A DNA stretch of 64,000 bases from Hasllibacter sp963833115 (lineage in GTDB: Bacteria; Pseudomonadota; Alphaproteobacteria; Rhodobacterales; Rhodobacteraceae), in NCBI GenBank assembly GCA_963833115.1, contig CAWHWS010000002.1, positions 1,612,001 to 1,676,000 of the forward strand. The letters run 5' to 3'. Below are positions 1-8,290 of this stretch, in pieces. Numbering within the stretch: the stretch's first letter is position 1; every line of letters starts with the position of its first letter. The notes beneath the pieces were generated by a model. That model was given only the letters and a program-made list of their open reading frames with translations. It did no database searches and was not told where the DNA came from. The position numbers and the translations under genes are program-made.

Positions 1-683
1 GCGTGGTAGGCGGTGACGCCGCGCGCGCCCTGGGTGACGCAGACGATCCGCGCGCCGCGCGCCAGGACCCCGGCCGCGAGGTCCGGCAGCGCGCCGTCCC
101 CCTCGAGCCACCGCAGGTCCTCGTCGGAGGCCTTCACGATGTCGGCGGCGCCCGTCATCCGCATCAGGCGCGCGCGATAGGCCGGCTCGTCCTCGACGAA
201 GCTGGGACGGATGTTGGTGTCGACCATCGTCACGCGCTCCGGCGCCGCGGCGAGCATCAGCGCCTCGTAGGCCGCGCCGCAGGGCTCCGCGGCGAGGGAG
301 ATGCACCCGAAGAACAGGACGTCCGCCGCGCCGGGCGCGGGCATGTCGTCCGGCCCGAGCATGCGCATCGCGCTGTTCTCGTCGTAGAACGTGTAGGTGG
401 CCTGTCCGTCCTCGAGCCGCACGAAGGCGAGGGTCGTCGGCCGCCCCGAGACCAGGGCGAGCGAGTGGTCCACGCCCGCTGCGTCCAGGACGGCGCGCAG
501 CCGGTCGCCGAAGAGGTCGGAGGACAGGCCCGAGAAGAAGCGCACCGGCGCGCCGAGCCGCCCGAGGGCGACGGCCGTGTTGAAGACCGACCCGCCGGCA
601 TGGGGGGCGAACGCGTCCTCGCCGGCCTCGGTCCTGCGGGGCAACATGTCGATGAGGGCTTCGCCGGCGCACAGGATCATCAT
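1..683 (-). CDS. PfkB-family sugar kinase (fructokinase-like), C-terminus cut by window edge
   Basis: About 227 codons are visible from the start; the rest lies left of the window. The N-terminus carries the ribokinase/PfkB signature region: GEALIDML near residue 8, then the glycine pair and Asn of AGGSVFNTAVALGRLG around residues 29-44, the sugar-binding lid segment of the family. The second family signature (DTxGAGD, with the catalytic Asp) would lie in the missing part. Family knowledge suggests ATP-dependent phosphorylation of fructose or a related sugar in the cytosol; the substrate is inference. Two adjacent ATG codons occur at 683 and 680 and the first was chosen. The short gap to the next gene on the left cannot be judged. 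Confidence 0.85.
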   Translation of the reverse strand, partial: MMILCAGEALIDMLPRRTEAGEDAFAPHAGGSVFNTAVALGRLGAPVRFFSGLSSDLFGDRLRAVLDAAGVDHSLALVSGRPTTLAFVRLEDGQATYTFYDENSAMRMLGPDDMPAPGAADVLFFGCISLAAEPCGAAYEALMLAAAPERVTMVDTNIRPSFVEDEPAYRARLMRMTGAADIVKASDEDLRWLEGDGALPDLAAGVLARGARIVCVTQGARGVTAYH

Positions 684-738
684 CGGGGGCCTTTCTCGGG
701 GACGGGCCCCTATCCCATCGCCGTGCGGCGGAGGGAAG

Positions 739-2031
739 TCAGTTGGGCAGCGGCATCGGCACGAGGTCGTCCCCGCGCAGGATCGTCGGGCCGGAGGGCA
801 GGGGCCGGGGCGTGAGCTCCGGCCGAGGGGCGATGGACCGCTCGAAGCCCGGCGCGCCGATCTCCGGCAGGGACGGCTCGCCGCCCTCGGCCACGTAGTA
901 GACGGCGCCCGCGGCGATCGCGGCGGCCAGGACGGCGAAGGCGATCTTGATCCAGCTATAGGGCCGCTCGCCCGCGACCTTGCCCGTCGTGCCGTTGACC
1001 ACGAAGCGGTAGCTCTTGCCCCCGTAGCGGTAGGCCGCGATCCACAGGGGCAGGAGGATGTGGCGGAACGTCTCCTCCGCGGTCACGATGCGCGTGCTCG
1101 ATATCCGCTGCGCGTCGCCGCCGATGTCGCGGCGGATCGCCGAATGGATGGCCGGGACCATCCGCTCCTGCGCGGCGGCCCAGGCGGCCGGCAGGTCGAC
1201 CGTGTAGGCCTCGGCGCGGAAGCCTGCGATCACCTCCGGCCGGTAGGGCGCCAGCGCCGACAGGTCCCACGGCCTGACCCCGTCGGTCAGGGCCTCCGGC
1301 AGGGACGCGCTGCCCAGGATGGTCAGATCGTCGAACGAGACGCGCACGCGGCCGCGCGCGGGATACCAGTCCATCCGCGTGCGGGTCCGCATCTCGCCCT
1401 TGGCGGTGCGGTAGGTCTCGGTCCGGGCGATGCCGCGCTGGCCGGTGTAGTCGGTCGAGGTCTCGGCGTCGAAGGTCCAGTGCGGCGCGTAGATGCCGGC
1501 CATGCGCCGCCCCGCGCGGGCGTACTTGCGCAGGGCGTTGGGCGCGAACCAGCGGCTCGCGAGCCAGCCCTTCAACTTGCCGCGCGCCTCCCCCTCGGGC
1601 AGCGCGAAGGGCAGGAGCGCCGCGGGCCGGATGTGCCGGTCGGTGCCGGTCCCGGCCACGACCGGCGTCGCGCAGAACGGGCATTCCGAGGCGCGCACGG
1701 CGGGGTCGAGCTCGAACCGCGCGCCGCAGTTCGGGCATTGGCTGACATGGGTCTCCTCGACCATCTCGGGCGGCGCGCCCGCGAGGGCCGCGCGCAGGTC
1801 CACCTCCGCGAGGGCCAGGCCGCGGGCGCGGGTGGTGGCCGGGGGCAGGGCCTGCGCGTTGCCGCAATGGTCGCACCGCATCCCGCCGGTGGACGGATCG
1901 AAGCGCATGTCGCTGCCGCAGGTCGCGCACCCGAAGCGATGCTCCTCGACGCCCGCCGCGGGGGGGGCGTTCGGCGGCATGGCGGCCGCCGGCGCGGCGG
2001 CGTGGCCCCGCGCGCGAGGGACGCGCGGCAT
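739..2031 (-). CDS. Zinc-ribbon membrane-anchored protein (TFIIB-type zinc finger)
   Basis: The 430-residue protein has two N-terminal zinc ribbons: CATCG...CDHCG at about residues 37-58, and CPNCG...CPFC roughly 60 residues later. A long middle domain contains FALPEGEARGKLKGWLASRW, and a single C-terminal membrane helix (IKIAFAVLAAAIAAGAVYYV) is followed by a Pro-rich tail. The architecture recalls zinc-ribbon proteins encoded beside SPFH proteins, such as the YdjG type of Bacillus. The start at 2031 lies 2 bases after the stop of the cytochrome b gene, with GAGG just upstream; a second ATG at 1980 is possible. It is the last gene of the SPFH / cytochrome b / zinc-ribbon operon. The molecular role is unknown; membrane stress sensing is only inferred from the neighbours. 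Confidence 0.8.
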   Translation of the reverse strand: MPRVPRARGHAAAPAAAMPPNAPPAAGVEEHRFGCATCGSDMRFDPSTGGMRCDHCGNAQALPPATTRARGLALAEVDLRAALAGAPPEMVEETHVSQCPNCGARFELDPAVRASECPFCATPVVAGTGTDRHIRPAALLPFALPEGEARGKLKGWLASRWFAPNALRKYARAGRRMAGIYAPHWTFDAETSTDYTGQRGIARTETYRTAKGEMRTRTRMDWYPARGRVRVSFDDLTILGSASLPEALTDGVRPWDLSALAPYRPEVIAGFRAEAYTVDLPAAWAAAQERMVPAIHSAIRRDIGGDAQRISSTRIVTAEETFRHILLPLWIAAYRYGGKSYRFVVNGTTGKVAGERPYSWIKIAFAVLAAAIAAGAVYYVAEGGEPSLPEIGAPGFERSIAPRPELTPRPLPSGPTILRGDDLVPMPLPN

Positions 2032-2033
2032 CC

Positions 2034-2585
2034 TCACAAGAAGCGGTGCAGGGCGCGGGGCGCCATGATCCGAAGGGCCCGGTCGTTCAGAGCCGCATGC
2101 CGCCAGAGGTGGAAGAGCGCATGCGCGGCGACGAGCGCCAGGAGCGCGTAGAAGACCGCCCAGTGGACCGCGCCCACGACCTCGTTCGCACGCGGCAGCC
2201 CCAGGGGCGGCGCGATCGGCACGATGCCCCCGGCCTTCAGCAGCACCGCCGAGGTCAAGCCGAGGCCGAAGCCCGTCAAGGCCAGCACGCCCAGGCCGGC
2301 GACGAGCGAATGGTGCATGATCCGGTGCACCGGCCGCGCCCAGCCCGGCAGCTTCGGCCCCGGCCGCGAGGCGAGGCCGCGGCGCATCCAGTCGACGACC
2401 CACAGGAGCGAGAGCGAGGTGAAGATCAGGCCCAGATCGGAGTGCAGCGCCACCATCCAGGGCCCGGCCCGCACCGTGTCCGCCGGGGTGACCACCGCGA
2501 ACCAGATCAGGAGCGGGAGCATCGACCAGTGCACGACCTTGAGGCCGGCGCGCCGGCGCGGCAGGTATCCCGAGAGGGCGCGCAC
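2034..2585 (-). CDS. Cytochrome b561 / b-type cytochrome domain membrane protein
   Basis: This 183-residue protein has four predicted membrane helices. Histidines sit where b561-type haem ligands are expected: VVHWS near residue 18, VALHSD near 48, the HRIMHHS cluster, and VGAVHWAVF plus AAHALFHLWRHA near the C-terminus. The family carries two b haems and moves electrons across or within the cytoplasmic membrane, often to a periplasmic partner or quinone. The start is a GTG at 2585, eleven bases downstream of the SPFH stop; no better in-frame start with a ribosome site is visible. It lies inside a three-gene operon with an SPFH protein and a zinc-ribbon protein, an uncommon setting. Its electron partner is not encoded nearby. 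Confidence 0.8.
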   Translation of the reverse strand: MRALSGYLPRRRAGLKVVHWSMLPLLIWFAVVTPADTVRAGPWMVALHSDLGLIFTSLSLLWVVDWMRRGLASRPGPKLPGWARPVHRIMHHSLVAGLGVLALTGFGLGLTSAVLLKAGGIVPIAPPLGLPRANEVVGAVHWAVFYALLALVAAHALFHLWRHAALNDRALRIMAPRALHRFL

Positions 2586-2595
2586 GGCGCGCGGA

Positions 2596-3720
2596 TCAGG
2601 CCGCGGGCGGGGGCGGCGGCATGACGGTGAAGAGCTGCGCGAGCTCCATCACGTCGTCGGCGCGCCGCCAGCCGTCCTGCCCGGCGGTCCAGACGAGGGT
2701 GCCCCGCGTCAGCTCGCCCTCGGCCGCCATGCGCCCCAGTCGGGCCTTGGAGAAGGGGCCCGTCGTCGCCCCGCCCTCGGCGATGTGCCAGACGTGCTCG
2801 ACCGGCGGCGGGGGCGGGGGCGGCGGCGCGGCCTGCGCCGGGGCGGTCGGGCGCGGGCCCCAGGGCCCCTGCGCCATCTGGTTGGCCATCGCCATGCCCA
2901 GGCCGGCGCCGATCCCCGCGCCCATCCCGCCGCCGGCCGCGCCGGGATTGGCCGCGGCCGCCGTCATCGCCTCGGCGGCGGAGTACTGCGTGAACTTGCC
3001 CAGGTCCCCGGCCAGCCCCATCGAGGTGCGCTTGTCGAGCGCGGCCTCGACCGCCGGCGGCAGGGAGACGTTCTCGATGTAGAGCTCCGGCAGGGACAGG
3101 CCGTACTCGGCGATGGTCCCGCTGATCGCGCCGGCGACGAGCTTGCCCATGTCGCCGGTGTTCGCCGCCATGTCGAGCACCGGGATGCCGGACTGCGCCA
3201 CCGCGCGGGAGAACGCCTGCACGATGATGTTGCGGATCTGGTAGGTGATCTCGGCGGTGGTGAACTCGCCGTCCGTGCCCACGATCTCGCGCAGGAAGAG
3301 CGCGGGGTCGGTGACGCGCACGGCGTAGGTGCCGAAGGCGCGGATGCGCACGGGGCCGAACTCCGGGTCGCGCAGGATGACCGGGTTCTTGGTGCCCCAT
3401 TTCTGGTTGGTGAACCGGGTCGTGTCGACGAAGTAGATCTCCGACTTGAACGGGCTGCGGAACCCGTGGTCCCAATGCTGCAGCGTCGTCATGACCGGCA
3501 TGTTGTTCGTCTCGAGCATGTAGAGGCCCGGGGTGAACACGTCCGCGAGCTGCCCCTCGTGAACGAAGACGGCGGCCTGCCCCTCGCGCACCGTGAGCTT
3601 GGCGCCGTACTTGATCGCGTGCCCCTCGCGCTCGAAGCGCCAGACCATCGTGTCACGGGCATGGGACGTCCAATGGATGACGTCGATGAACTCGCCCTTG
3701 AGGAAGTCGAAGATCGGCAT
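2596..3720 (-). CDS. SPFH/band-7 protein with C-terminal GYF_2 domain (YdjI-like)
   Basis: The 374-residue protein begins MPIFDFLKGEFIDVIHW and carries an SPFH/band-7 domain over about residues 30-270. A flexible Ala/Gly/Pro-rich linker with a run of nine prolines follows, and then a C-terminal GYF_2-type domain (VWHIAEGGATTGPFSKARL ... GTLVWTAGQDGWRRADDV). This matches the 'virion core protein'/YdjI class of SPFH proteins, which associate with membranes and assemble into large oligomers. The start at 3720 was chosen over upstream codons because the SPFH homology begins there and CGGAG precedes it. GYF_2 domains bind proline-rich ligands, so the protein may bind partners or itself. It is first gene of its operon. 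The role in membrane stress is inference. Confidence 0.85.
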   Translation of the reverse strand: MPIFDFLKGEFIDVIHWTSHARDTMVWRFEREGHAIKYGAKLTVREGQAAVFVHEGQLADVFTPGLYMLETNNMPVMTTLQHWDHGFRSPFKSEIYFVDTTRFTNQKWGTKNPVILRDPEFGPVRIRAFGTYAVRVTDPALFLREIVGTDGEFTTAEITYQIRNIIVQAFSRAVAQSGIPVLDMAANTGDMGKLVAGAISGTIAEYGLSLPELYIENVSLPPAVEAALDKRTSMGLAGDLGKFTQYSAAEAMTAAAANPGAAGGGMGAGIGAGLGMAMANQMAQGPWGPRPTAPAQAAPPPPPPPPVEHVWHIAEGGATTGPFSKARLGRMAAEGELTRGTLVWTAGQDGWRRADDVMELAQLFTVMPPPPPAA

Positions 3721-3917
3721 GTGTCGCACTCCGTTGCGGGGCGCGCGGCACGCCCCGGCCGGTCGGCGCCGGCTCCGCCCTAGATGTGCCCAAGGCCGGC
3801 GGGAGACAAGGCGGACGGTTCGGCTCCACTTGCCCTTTTGGACAGGTTTCGCCATTCGAGTTCCGAGACGCGGTCGAGTCGTGCGAAGGACATGGGACCA
3901 GCCGGAGACGGAGATCT

Positions 3918-5102
3918 ATGACCGCAGCTCACGCCGACGACGCGCCCCGGCGCCTCATGGTGCTCAGTCCCAGCCCGTTCGACGGGCGCGGGCCGTCGGC
4001 GACCTGCACCCATCTCCTCGACGGGTTCGTCGCCGCGGGGCGGGACGCCCACCTCTTCGCCAACCGGTACCGCACGGGGCCGCCCTCCTTCGGCGTCACG
4101 ACCGCCATCCCCCGCTTCGTCGCCCGCGCGCCCTACAAGTACCTGCATGGCGCCGCGAGCCGCTGGACCGAGCGGCGCTACCTCGCCGCGCTGCGCCCCG
4201 GGGACGTCGCCTACCTGTGGCCGGACGCGTCGCTGCCGCTTCACCGCCGCCTGCGCGAGCGGGGCGCCTACATCGTGCAGGAGGCGATCAACAGCCGCAT
4301 GGGCTACGCCAAGCCGATCCTCGACGCGGCCTACGCGCGCATCGGCCTTCCGCCCTCGCACACCATCACGCAGCGCCGCATCGACGAGGAGGAGGCGAAA
4401 TACGCCCTGAGCGACGCGATCTTCTGCCCCTCGCCCCAGACCGAGATCGCCCTCGACGGGACCGGGCTCGACCTCGTGCGCGTCGGCACGAGCTACGGCA
4501 CCGATTTCGATCCCGCCCTGACCCATAGCCGGCCCGATCCGGGGGCGGGGGGGCGGATCGTGTTCCTGTTCGTCGGCTTCGCCTGCGTCCGCAAGGGCGT
4601 CGACCGCCTGCTCGAGCTCTGGGGCCGGCTGCCGCCGAACTACGTGCTGCGCCTCGTGGGCGAGGTCGAGGGGGTGGTGCGCGATCTCTACGGCCCCGCC
4701 CTGGCGGCCGGGAACGTCGAGGCGCCGGGATACAGCCGGGACATCCCCGGGGAGATGGCCCGCGCGAACGTCTTCATCTTCCCCTCGGTCGAGGAGGGCG
4801 GCCCGCAGGTGACCTACGAGGCCGCGAACGCTGGGCTGCCCATCGTCACGACCTTCGCCGGCGGCGGCCGGTTCCTCGAGGAGCAGGATTGCGCGATCGA
4901 CGTCAGCGGGCTCGACGACGAGGCGATCCTGGCCGCCCTCGTGCGCCTGGGCGCCTCGCACGAGGAGCGGATGGACCGGGGACGTACCGGACGCGAGGCC
5001 GCCCGGCGATACGACTGGGGCGCGATCGCCGCCCGCCGCTCGGCCGACCTCGCGGCGGTCACGGCCGCCGAAGGCCGCCGGCCGGACGCGCTCGCCGGCT
5101 GA
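3918..5102 (+). CDS. Family 4 glycosyltransferase (GT-B fold)
   Basis: This 394-residue protein has an N-terminal Rossmann half beginning RLMVLSPSPFDGRGPSATCT. In its C-terminal half, FLFVGFACVRKGVDRLLELW introduces the nucleotide-sugar domain, and EEGGPQVTYEAANAGLPI is the E-x7-E motif of GT4 retaining glycosyltransferases. It probably transfers a sugar from a nucleotide donor to a lipid or polysaccharide acceptor at the inner face of the membrane; donor and acceptor are unknown. The ATG at 3918 is preceded by CGGAGACGGAGA. It stands alone between two minus-strand stress clusters and ends only 4 bases from the convergent DUF2927 gene, so no room remains for a separate terminator. Confidence 0.88.
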   Translation: MTAAHADDAPRRLMVLSPSPFDGRGPSATCTHLLDGFVAAGRDAHLFANRYRTGPPSFGVTTAIPRFVARAPYKYLHGAASRWTERRYLAALRPGDVAYLWPDASLPLHRRLRERGAYIVQEAINSRMGYAKPILDAAYARIGLPPSHTITQRRIDEEEAKYALSDAIFCPSPQTEIALDGTGLDLVRVGTSYGTDFDPALTHSRPDPGAGGRIVFLFVGFACVRKGVDRLLELWGRLPPNYVLRLVGEVEGVVRDLYGPALAAGNVEAPGYSRDIPGEMARANVFIFPSVEEGGPQVTYEAANAGLPIVTTFAGGGRFLEEQDCAIDVSGLDDEAILAALVRLGASHEERMDRGRTGREAARRYDWGAIAARRSADLAAVTAAEGRRPDALAG

Positions 5103-5106
5103 GGCA

Positions 5107-6048
5107 TCAGGCGCCCGGGCCGGGCACCAGCTCCTCGGCGATGGCCCGCGCGATGGGCGCGGCCTCCACGGCGGACATGCCGGGGGTCAGGCGCGGATCG
5201 TAGAGCATCCTCAGGAGCAGCTCGTCATGGCGGGTCAGGAGGGCGAACTCCTCGTCGTCGTTGAAGATCGAGGGCCGCGCGGTCGGGCTGTCGTTCGCGA
5301 GGCCGAGGCCCTGCGCGATCTCCTCGTGATAGCAGGACCGGCGCGTCAGGTCGGGATGCTCGGCCCGCACGATGGCGACCGCGCCGGTATAGGTGAAGCG
5401 CCCGGGCTCCGAGAAGGCCAGCGCGAGGCAATAGATGCTGCGCGGGATCTCGGTCGCGGTCCGGATGGACCCGTCCGAGATGCGCGGCACCAGGCTGCGC
5501 AGCAGGGGGCCGGCGGCCTGCCGCTCGGCCTCGCCCAGGACGAGGACGTGGAAGTTCGCCCGCTCGGGCTCGGTCACGCTCACCGGATGGCCCGTGGCGC
5601 GCGCGAGCCGGTCCGCGTAGCGCGCGATATCGGCGAGGTCGCCGCGGCGCCGCTCGGCGGTGACGCCGCCGCCGAAGGTCACGCCGATGCGCACGGGCTG
5701 CGTCCAGCGGCGGAGCTGCGTGCTGGTCGCGCTCTGCACGAGGCGGCCGGTGGACGTCTCGCGATACTCGTCGAAGAGGGCGATCTCGATGAAGTCGCGG
5801 GTGAGGTCCTCGGCGTCGAAGGCCGTGTCCGGGCCGCCGCCGTCCTGGCGCAGGAGGCCCTGCGCCAGCAGGCGGCGTTCCTGCGAAGCGTAGAGCGCGA
5901 TCAGCCGCGGGTCGAGCCCGGCGCGCGCCCGCGGGGGCGGGGATGCCTCGGGCGGCCCGCCGAGCACGGGCGGCAGGCTCGCGCTCGGCGGCGCGGCCGC
6001 GCAGGCCGTCAGCGCGAGCGCCGACAGGAGGGCGAACGCCGCCCTCAC
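5107..6048 (-). CDS. DUF2927 domain lipoprotein
   Basis: This 313-residue exported protein has a lipoprotein signal ending in LTAC at about residues 13-16, then a Pro/Ala-rich linker. A DUF2927 domain follows, containing the conserved FIEIALFDEY segment near the middle and SIYCLALAF and RSCYHEEIAQGLGLAND further on. The CYHEE(I/L)xQ stretch is typical of the family and hints at a metal-binding HE site, although no activity is established to my knowledge. The start is GTG at 6048, overlapping the telA stop as GTGA; it fits the signal peptide, whereas longer readings run back into telA. It is the last gene of the xpaC-telA operon, so it probably acts in the same envelope process. Confidence 0.85.
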   Translation of the reverse strand: MRAAFALLSALALTACAAAPPSASLPPVLGGPPEASPPPRARAGLDPRLIALYASQERRLLAQGLLRQDGGGPDTAFDAEDLTRDFIEIALFDEYRETSTGRLVQSATSTQLRRWTQPVRIGVTFGGGVTAERRRGDLADIARYADRLARATGHPVSVTEPERANFHVLVLGEAERQAAGPLLRSLVPRISDGSIRTATEIPRSIYCLALAFSEPGRFTYTGAVAIVRAEHPDLTRRSCYHEEIAQGLGLANDSPTARPSIFNDDEEFALLTRHDELLLRMLYDPRLTPGMSAVEAAPIARAIAEELVPGPGA

Positions 6049-7226
6049 CCGGCGGGGACCGATCCGGCGGCGGTCGCGCCCAGCCCGGTCCCGCGCGCCT
6101 TGGCCGAGGCGAGCGTCTCGCGCAGCTCGGCCTCCATTCGGCGCAGGTCCTCCTCGGCGGCGGCGCGCTTGGCCTTGCCCTCGTCGGCGATCGCGAGGCT
6201 CTCGTTGATGGTCGCGACGAGGTCGGCGTTCGCGGCCTTCACCGCCTCGATGTCGAAGACGCCGCGCTCCATCTCCGTGCGGATCGCCTTGTTGCCGTCC
6301 CGGAGGTTCTTGGCGTTCGAGCGCAGCAGGTCGTTGGTCAGGTCGCTCGCCCCCTTCACCGCGCTTGCCGCGTCCGCGCTGCGCTGCATCGCGACGGCCT
6401 GCGCGAGCTGAGTCTCCCAGAGGGGGACCGTGTTCACCAGGGTGGAGTTGATCTTGGTGACCAGGGACTTGTCGTTCTCCTGCACGAGGCGGATCGACGG
6501 CAGGGACTGCATCGTCACCTGCCGCGTCAGCTTGAGGTCGTGCACACGCCGCTCGAGATCGTCGCGCGCGGCGCGCAGGTCGCGCAGCTCCTGGGCCTTC
6601 ATCACCGCCTCGCCCTCGGGCGCGGCCTCTACGTCGGCCTCCTTGGCGGGGATGTCGGTCCCGTCGATCTCGGCGAGCTTCGCCTCGCCGGCGGCGATGT
6701 AGAGGGCGAGCTCGTCGTAGAAGTCGAGCGTCTTGCCGTAGAGGATGTCGAGCGACTTGATGTCCTTGAGCAGCACCTGCTCGTGGTCGAGGAGCTCCTC
6801 GGTGATCGTGTCGATCTGGTCCTGCACCTCCTCGAACCTGGCGCGGAACTTGGCGATGGGCGCGGCGCGGCCCAGCAGCTTGTCCCACCAGGTCCGCTCG
6901 CGCCCGGCGCCCAGCTCCGCGGTCGAGAAGCCGCGGATCGTGGTCACGATGTCGCGCAGCGAGTCGCCCGCCGGCCCCGCGTCCTTATTGCGCACGCCGG
7001 CCAGCATCTCCTGGCTGATCGCCTGGAGCTCGGCCTGCGCGCCGCTGCCGAAGCCGACAATCGAGCCGGTGTCGCCGATGTCGAGCTCGTCCATCCGGCG
7101 CCGGATCTCGGGGTCGGTCGGGGCGGCGGCCGGCGGGCCGTCCGCCGGCGCGGGCTCGGGCAGCGCGGCCAGCGCGGCCACCTCGCCGCGGCGGGCCTCG
7201 GCCTTGGTCAGGACGTCGGTCTTCAT
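6045..7226 (-). CDS. telA: TelA-family toxic anion resistance protein
   Basis: The 393-residue cytosolic protein fits TelA/YaaN (PF05816): an N-terminal acidic linker, then largely helical sequence with FEEVQDQIDTITEELLDHEQ (near residue 135), LYIAAGEAKLAEID, and the conserved RQVTMQSLPSIRLVQENDKSL and NTVPLWETQLAQAVAMQ blocks. Length is normal for the family. TelA proteins are linked to tellurite and other membrane or antimicrobial stresses; the biochemical function is not settled. It lies 1 base after xpaC and overlaps the DUF2927 gene by GTGA, so the three are almost certainly co-transcribed. The xpaC-telA pair is a recurring bacterial module. The link with TerC just upstream strengthens a Ter-type stress assignment. 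Confidence 0.92.
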   Translation of the reverse strand: MKTDVLTKAEARRGEVAALAALPEPAPADGPPAAAPTDPEIRRRMDELDIGDTGSIVGFGSGAQAELQAISQEMLAGVRNKDAGPAGDSLRDIVTTIRGFSTAELGAGRERTWWDKLLGRAAPIAKFRARFEEVQDQIDTITEELLDHEQVLLKDIKSLDILYGKTLDFYDELALYIAAGEAKLAEIDGTDIPAKEADVEAAPEGEAVMKAQELRDLRAARDDLERRVHDLKLTRQVTMQSLPSIRLVQENDKSLVTKINSTLVNTVPLWETQLAQAVAMQRSADAASAVKGASDLTNDLLRSNAKNLRDGNKAIRTEMERGVFDIEAVKAANADLVATINESLAIADEGKAKRAAAEEDLRRMEAELRETLASAKARGTGLGATAAGSVPAG

Positions 7227-7227
7227 G

Positions 7228-8133
7228 TCAGCTCTCCACTTTCACGCCCTCGCGGCGCAGGCGGTCGCGCAGCACCTCGAGCTCGATGTCCAGCCCGGTG
7301 CGGTCGTCGAGCATCAGCCGCTCGGTCCGCTGGGCGAAACCCCCCTCCATGTCGTCGAGGAAGGCGAGGTAGTCGCGGCGCGCGTCCGCATCCTTCGAGC
7401 GCGCGTAATAGGCGGCGAACTTGTCCGTCGCGTCGCGCGCGCCGCGCAGGTAGACGCCCATGTAGCGCCGCGCCTGCGTGAGGTCGCGCGGATCGGCCTC
7501 GACCTGCCGGAAGAGGCGGCGCGCCGCGGCCGCGAACGGCGTCATCCGGGAGGTCAGGGCGCGGTCCCCCAACGTCGCGATGCGGGCGGTCATCTGCGCC
7601 AGCGTGTCCTCCGCGTCCTCGACCATCCGGGCCACGCGGTCCGACTGGTAGTCGTCCGCGCCGGACGGGAGCTTGTCGCGGATCGGGTCGATCCCGAACG
7701 CCGCGAGGTGCAGCGCGCCGCCGATCGCGCCGAACACGGCCGCGCCCAGGGCCGGCTGCGCCCAAGTCGCCCCGAGCGCCGCCAGCCCCAGCGCCGTCGC
7801 CGCCGCGCCCAGCATCTTGCGCGGGATCGCGGGCCGCCGGGCCGCCGCGCGCGCATCGTAGGCCGCCTCGGCCTTGGCGCCCTCCCCGGTGAGCCACGCC
7901 GCCGCCGCCAGGAACGCGCCGCCCGCCAGGTGCAGCGCCAGCCCGATCGGACCGGAGCCGAAGGCCGGGAGCGCCACGACCACGGCCACCGCCGTCAGCG
8001 TCCACACGCGCGCGGCGTAGGGCGCGCGGCGGGCGCCCTCGAACGGGCTCGCAGGCGCCGCGGCGTCCACGCGCTCACGCGAATCGCCCTCGGGCGCGCC
8101 CGGGCTGTGCGCCCCGCCATAGCGCCGGGCCAT
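7228..8133 (-). CDS. XpaC-like membrane protein (5-bromo-4-chloroindolyl phosphate hydrolysis family)
   Basis: The 301-residue protein has an N-terminal Pro/Ala-rich cytosolic part. Hydrophobic segments follow at about residues 43-65, 66-82, 103-117 and 120-140, and then a soluble helical C-terminal domain with DDYQSDRVARMVEDAEDTL and RDYLAFLDDMEGGFAQRTER. This fits XpaC (PF10112), the usual partner of TelA; despite its historical name an enzymatic activity is not established. The ATG at 8133 overlaps the stop of a tiny upstream frame (TGATG), which supports this start over a GTG at 8148. It is co-directional with telA 1 base downstream. The likely role is as membrane partner of TelA in envelope stress. 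Confidence 0.82.
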   Translation of the reverse strand: MARRYGGAHSPGAPEGDSRERVDAAAPASPFEGARRAPYAARVWTLTAVAVVVALPAFGSGPIGLALHLAGGAFLAAAAWLTGEGAKAEAAYDARAAARRPAIPRKMLGAAATALGLAALGATWAQPALGAAVFGAIGGALHLAAFGIDPIRDKLPSGADDYQSDRVARMVEDAEDTLAQMTARIATLGDRALTSRMTPFAAAARRLFRQVEADPRDLTQARRYMGVYLRGARDATDKFAAYYARSKDADARRDYLAFLDDMEGGFAQRTERLMLDDRTGLDIELEVLRDRLRREGVKVES

Positions 8134-8234
8134 CAGGCGCCCCCCCACGCCGCGTAGAGCGCGAGCGCCGCGAGCAGGGCGAAGGCGAACTTGCGGGCGG
8201 TCGGTCCGGGCACGCGGCGCGCCTCCTGCTGCAT
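8133..8234 (-). CDS. Putative 33-residue single-helix membrane microprotein upstream of xpaC
   Basis: This short frame begins MQQEARRVPG, has a basic stretch (ARK near residue 13) and one hydrophobic helix of about 15 residues (FAFALLAALALYAAW), and ends GGA. Its stop overlaps the xpaC start as TGATG, the arrangement expected of translational coupling. The ribosome site is weak (AGGG about 10 bases upstream). It is not recognised as a named family. If real it could be a small membrane subunit or a leader that couples xpaC translation; it could also be a chance open frame in GC-rich DNA. Confidence 0.45.
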   Translation of the reverse strand: MQQEARRVPGPTARKFAFALLAALALYAAWGGA

Positions 8235-8290
8235 TGCGGCGGGCCCTATCTATGCGCCCCGCGCACCGGCCCCAAGGCCATAAGCGCGGA

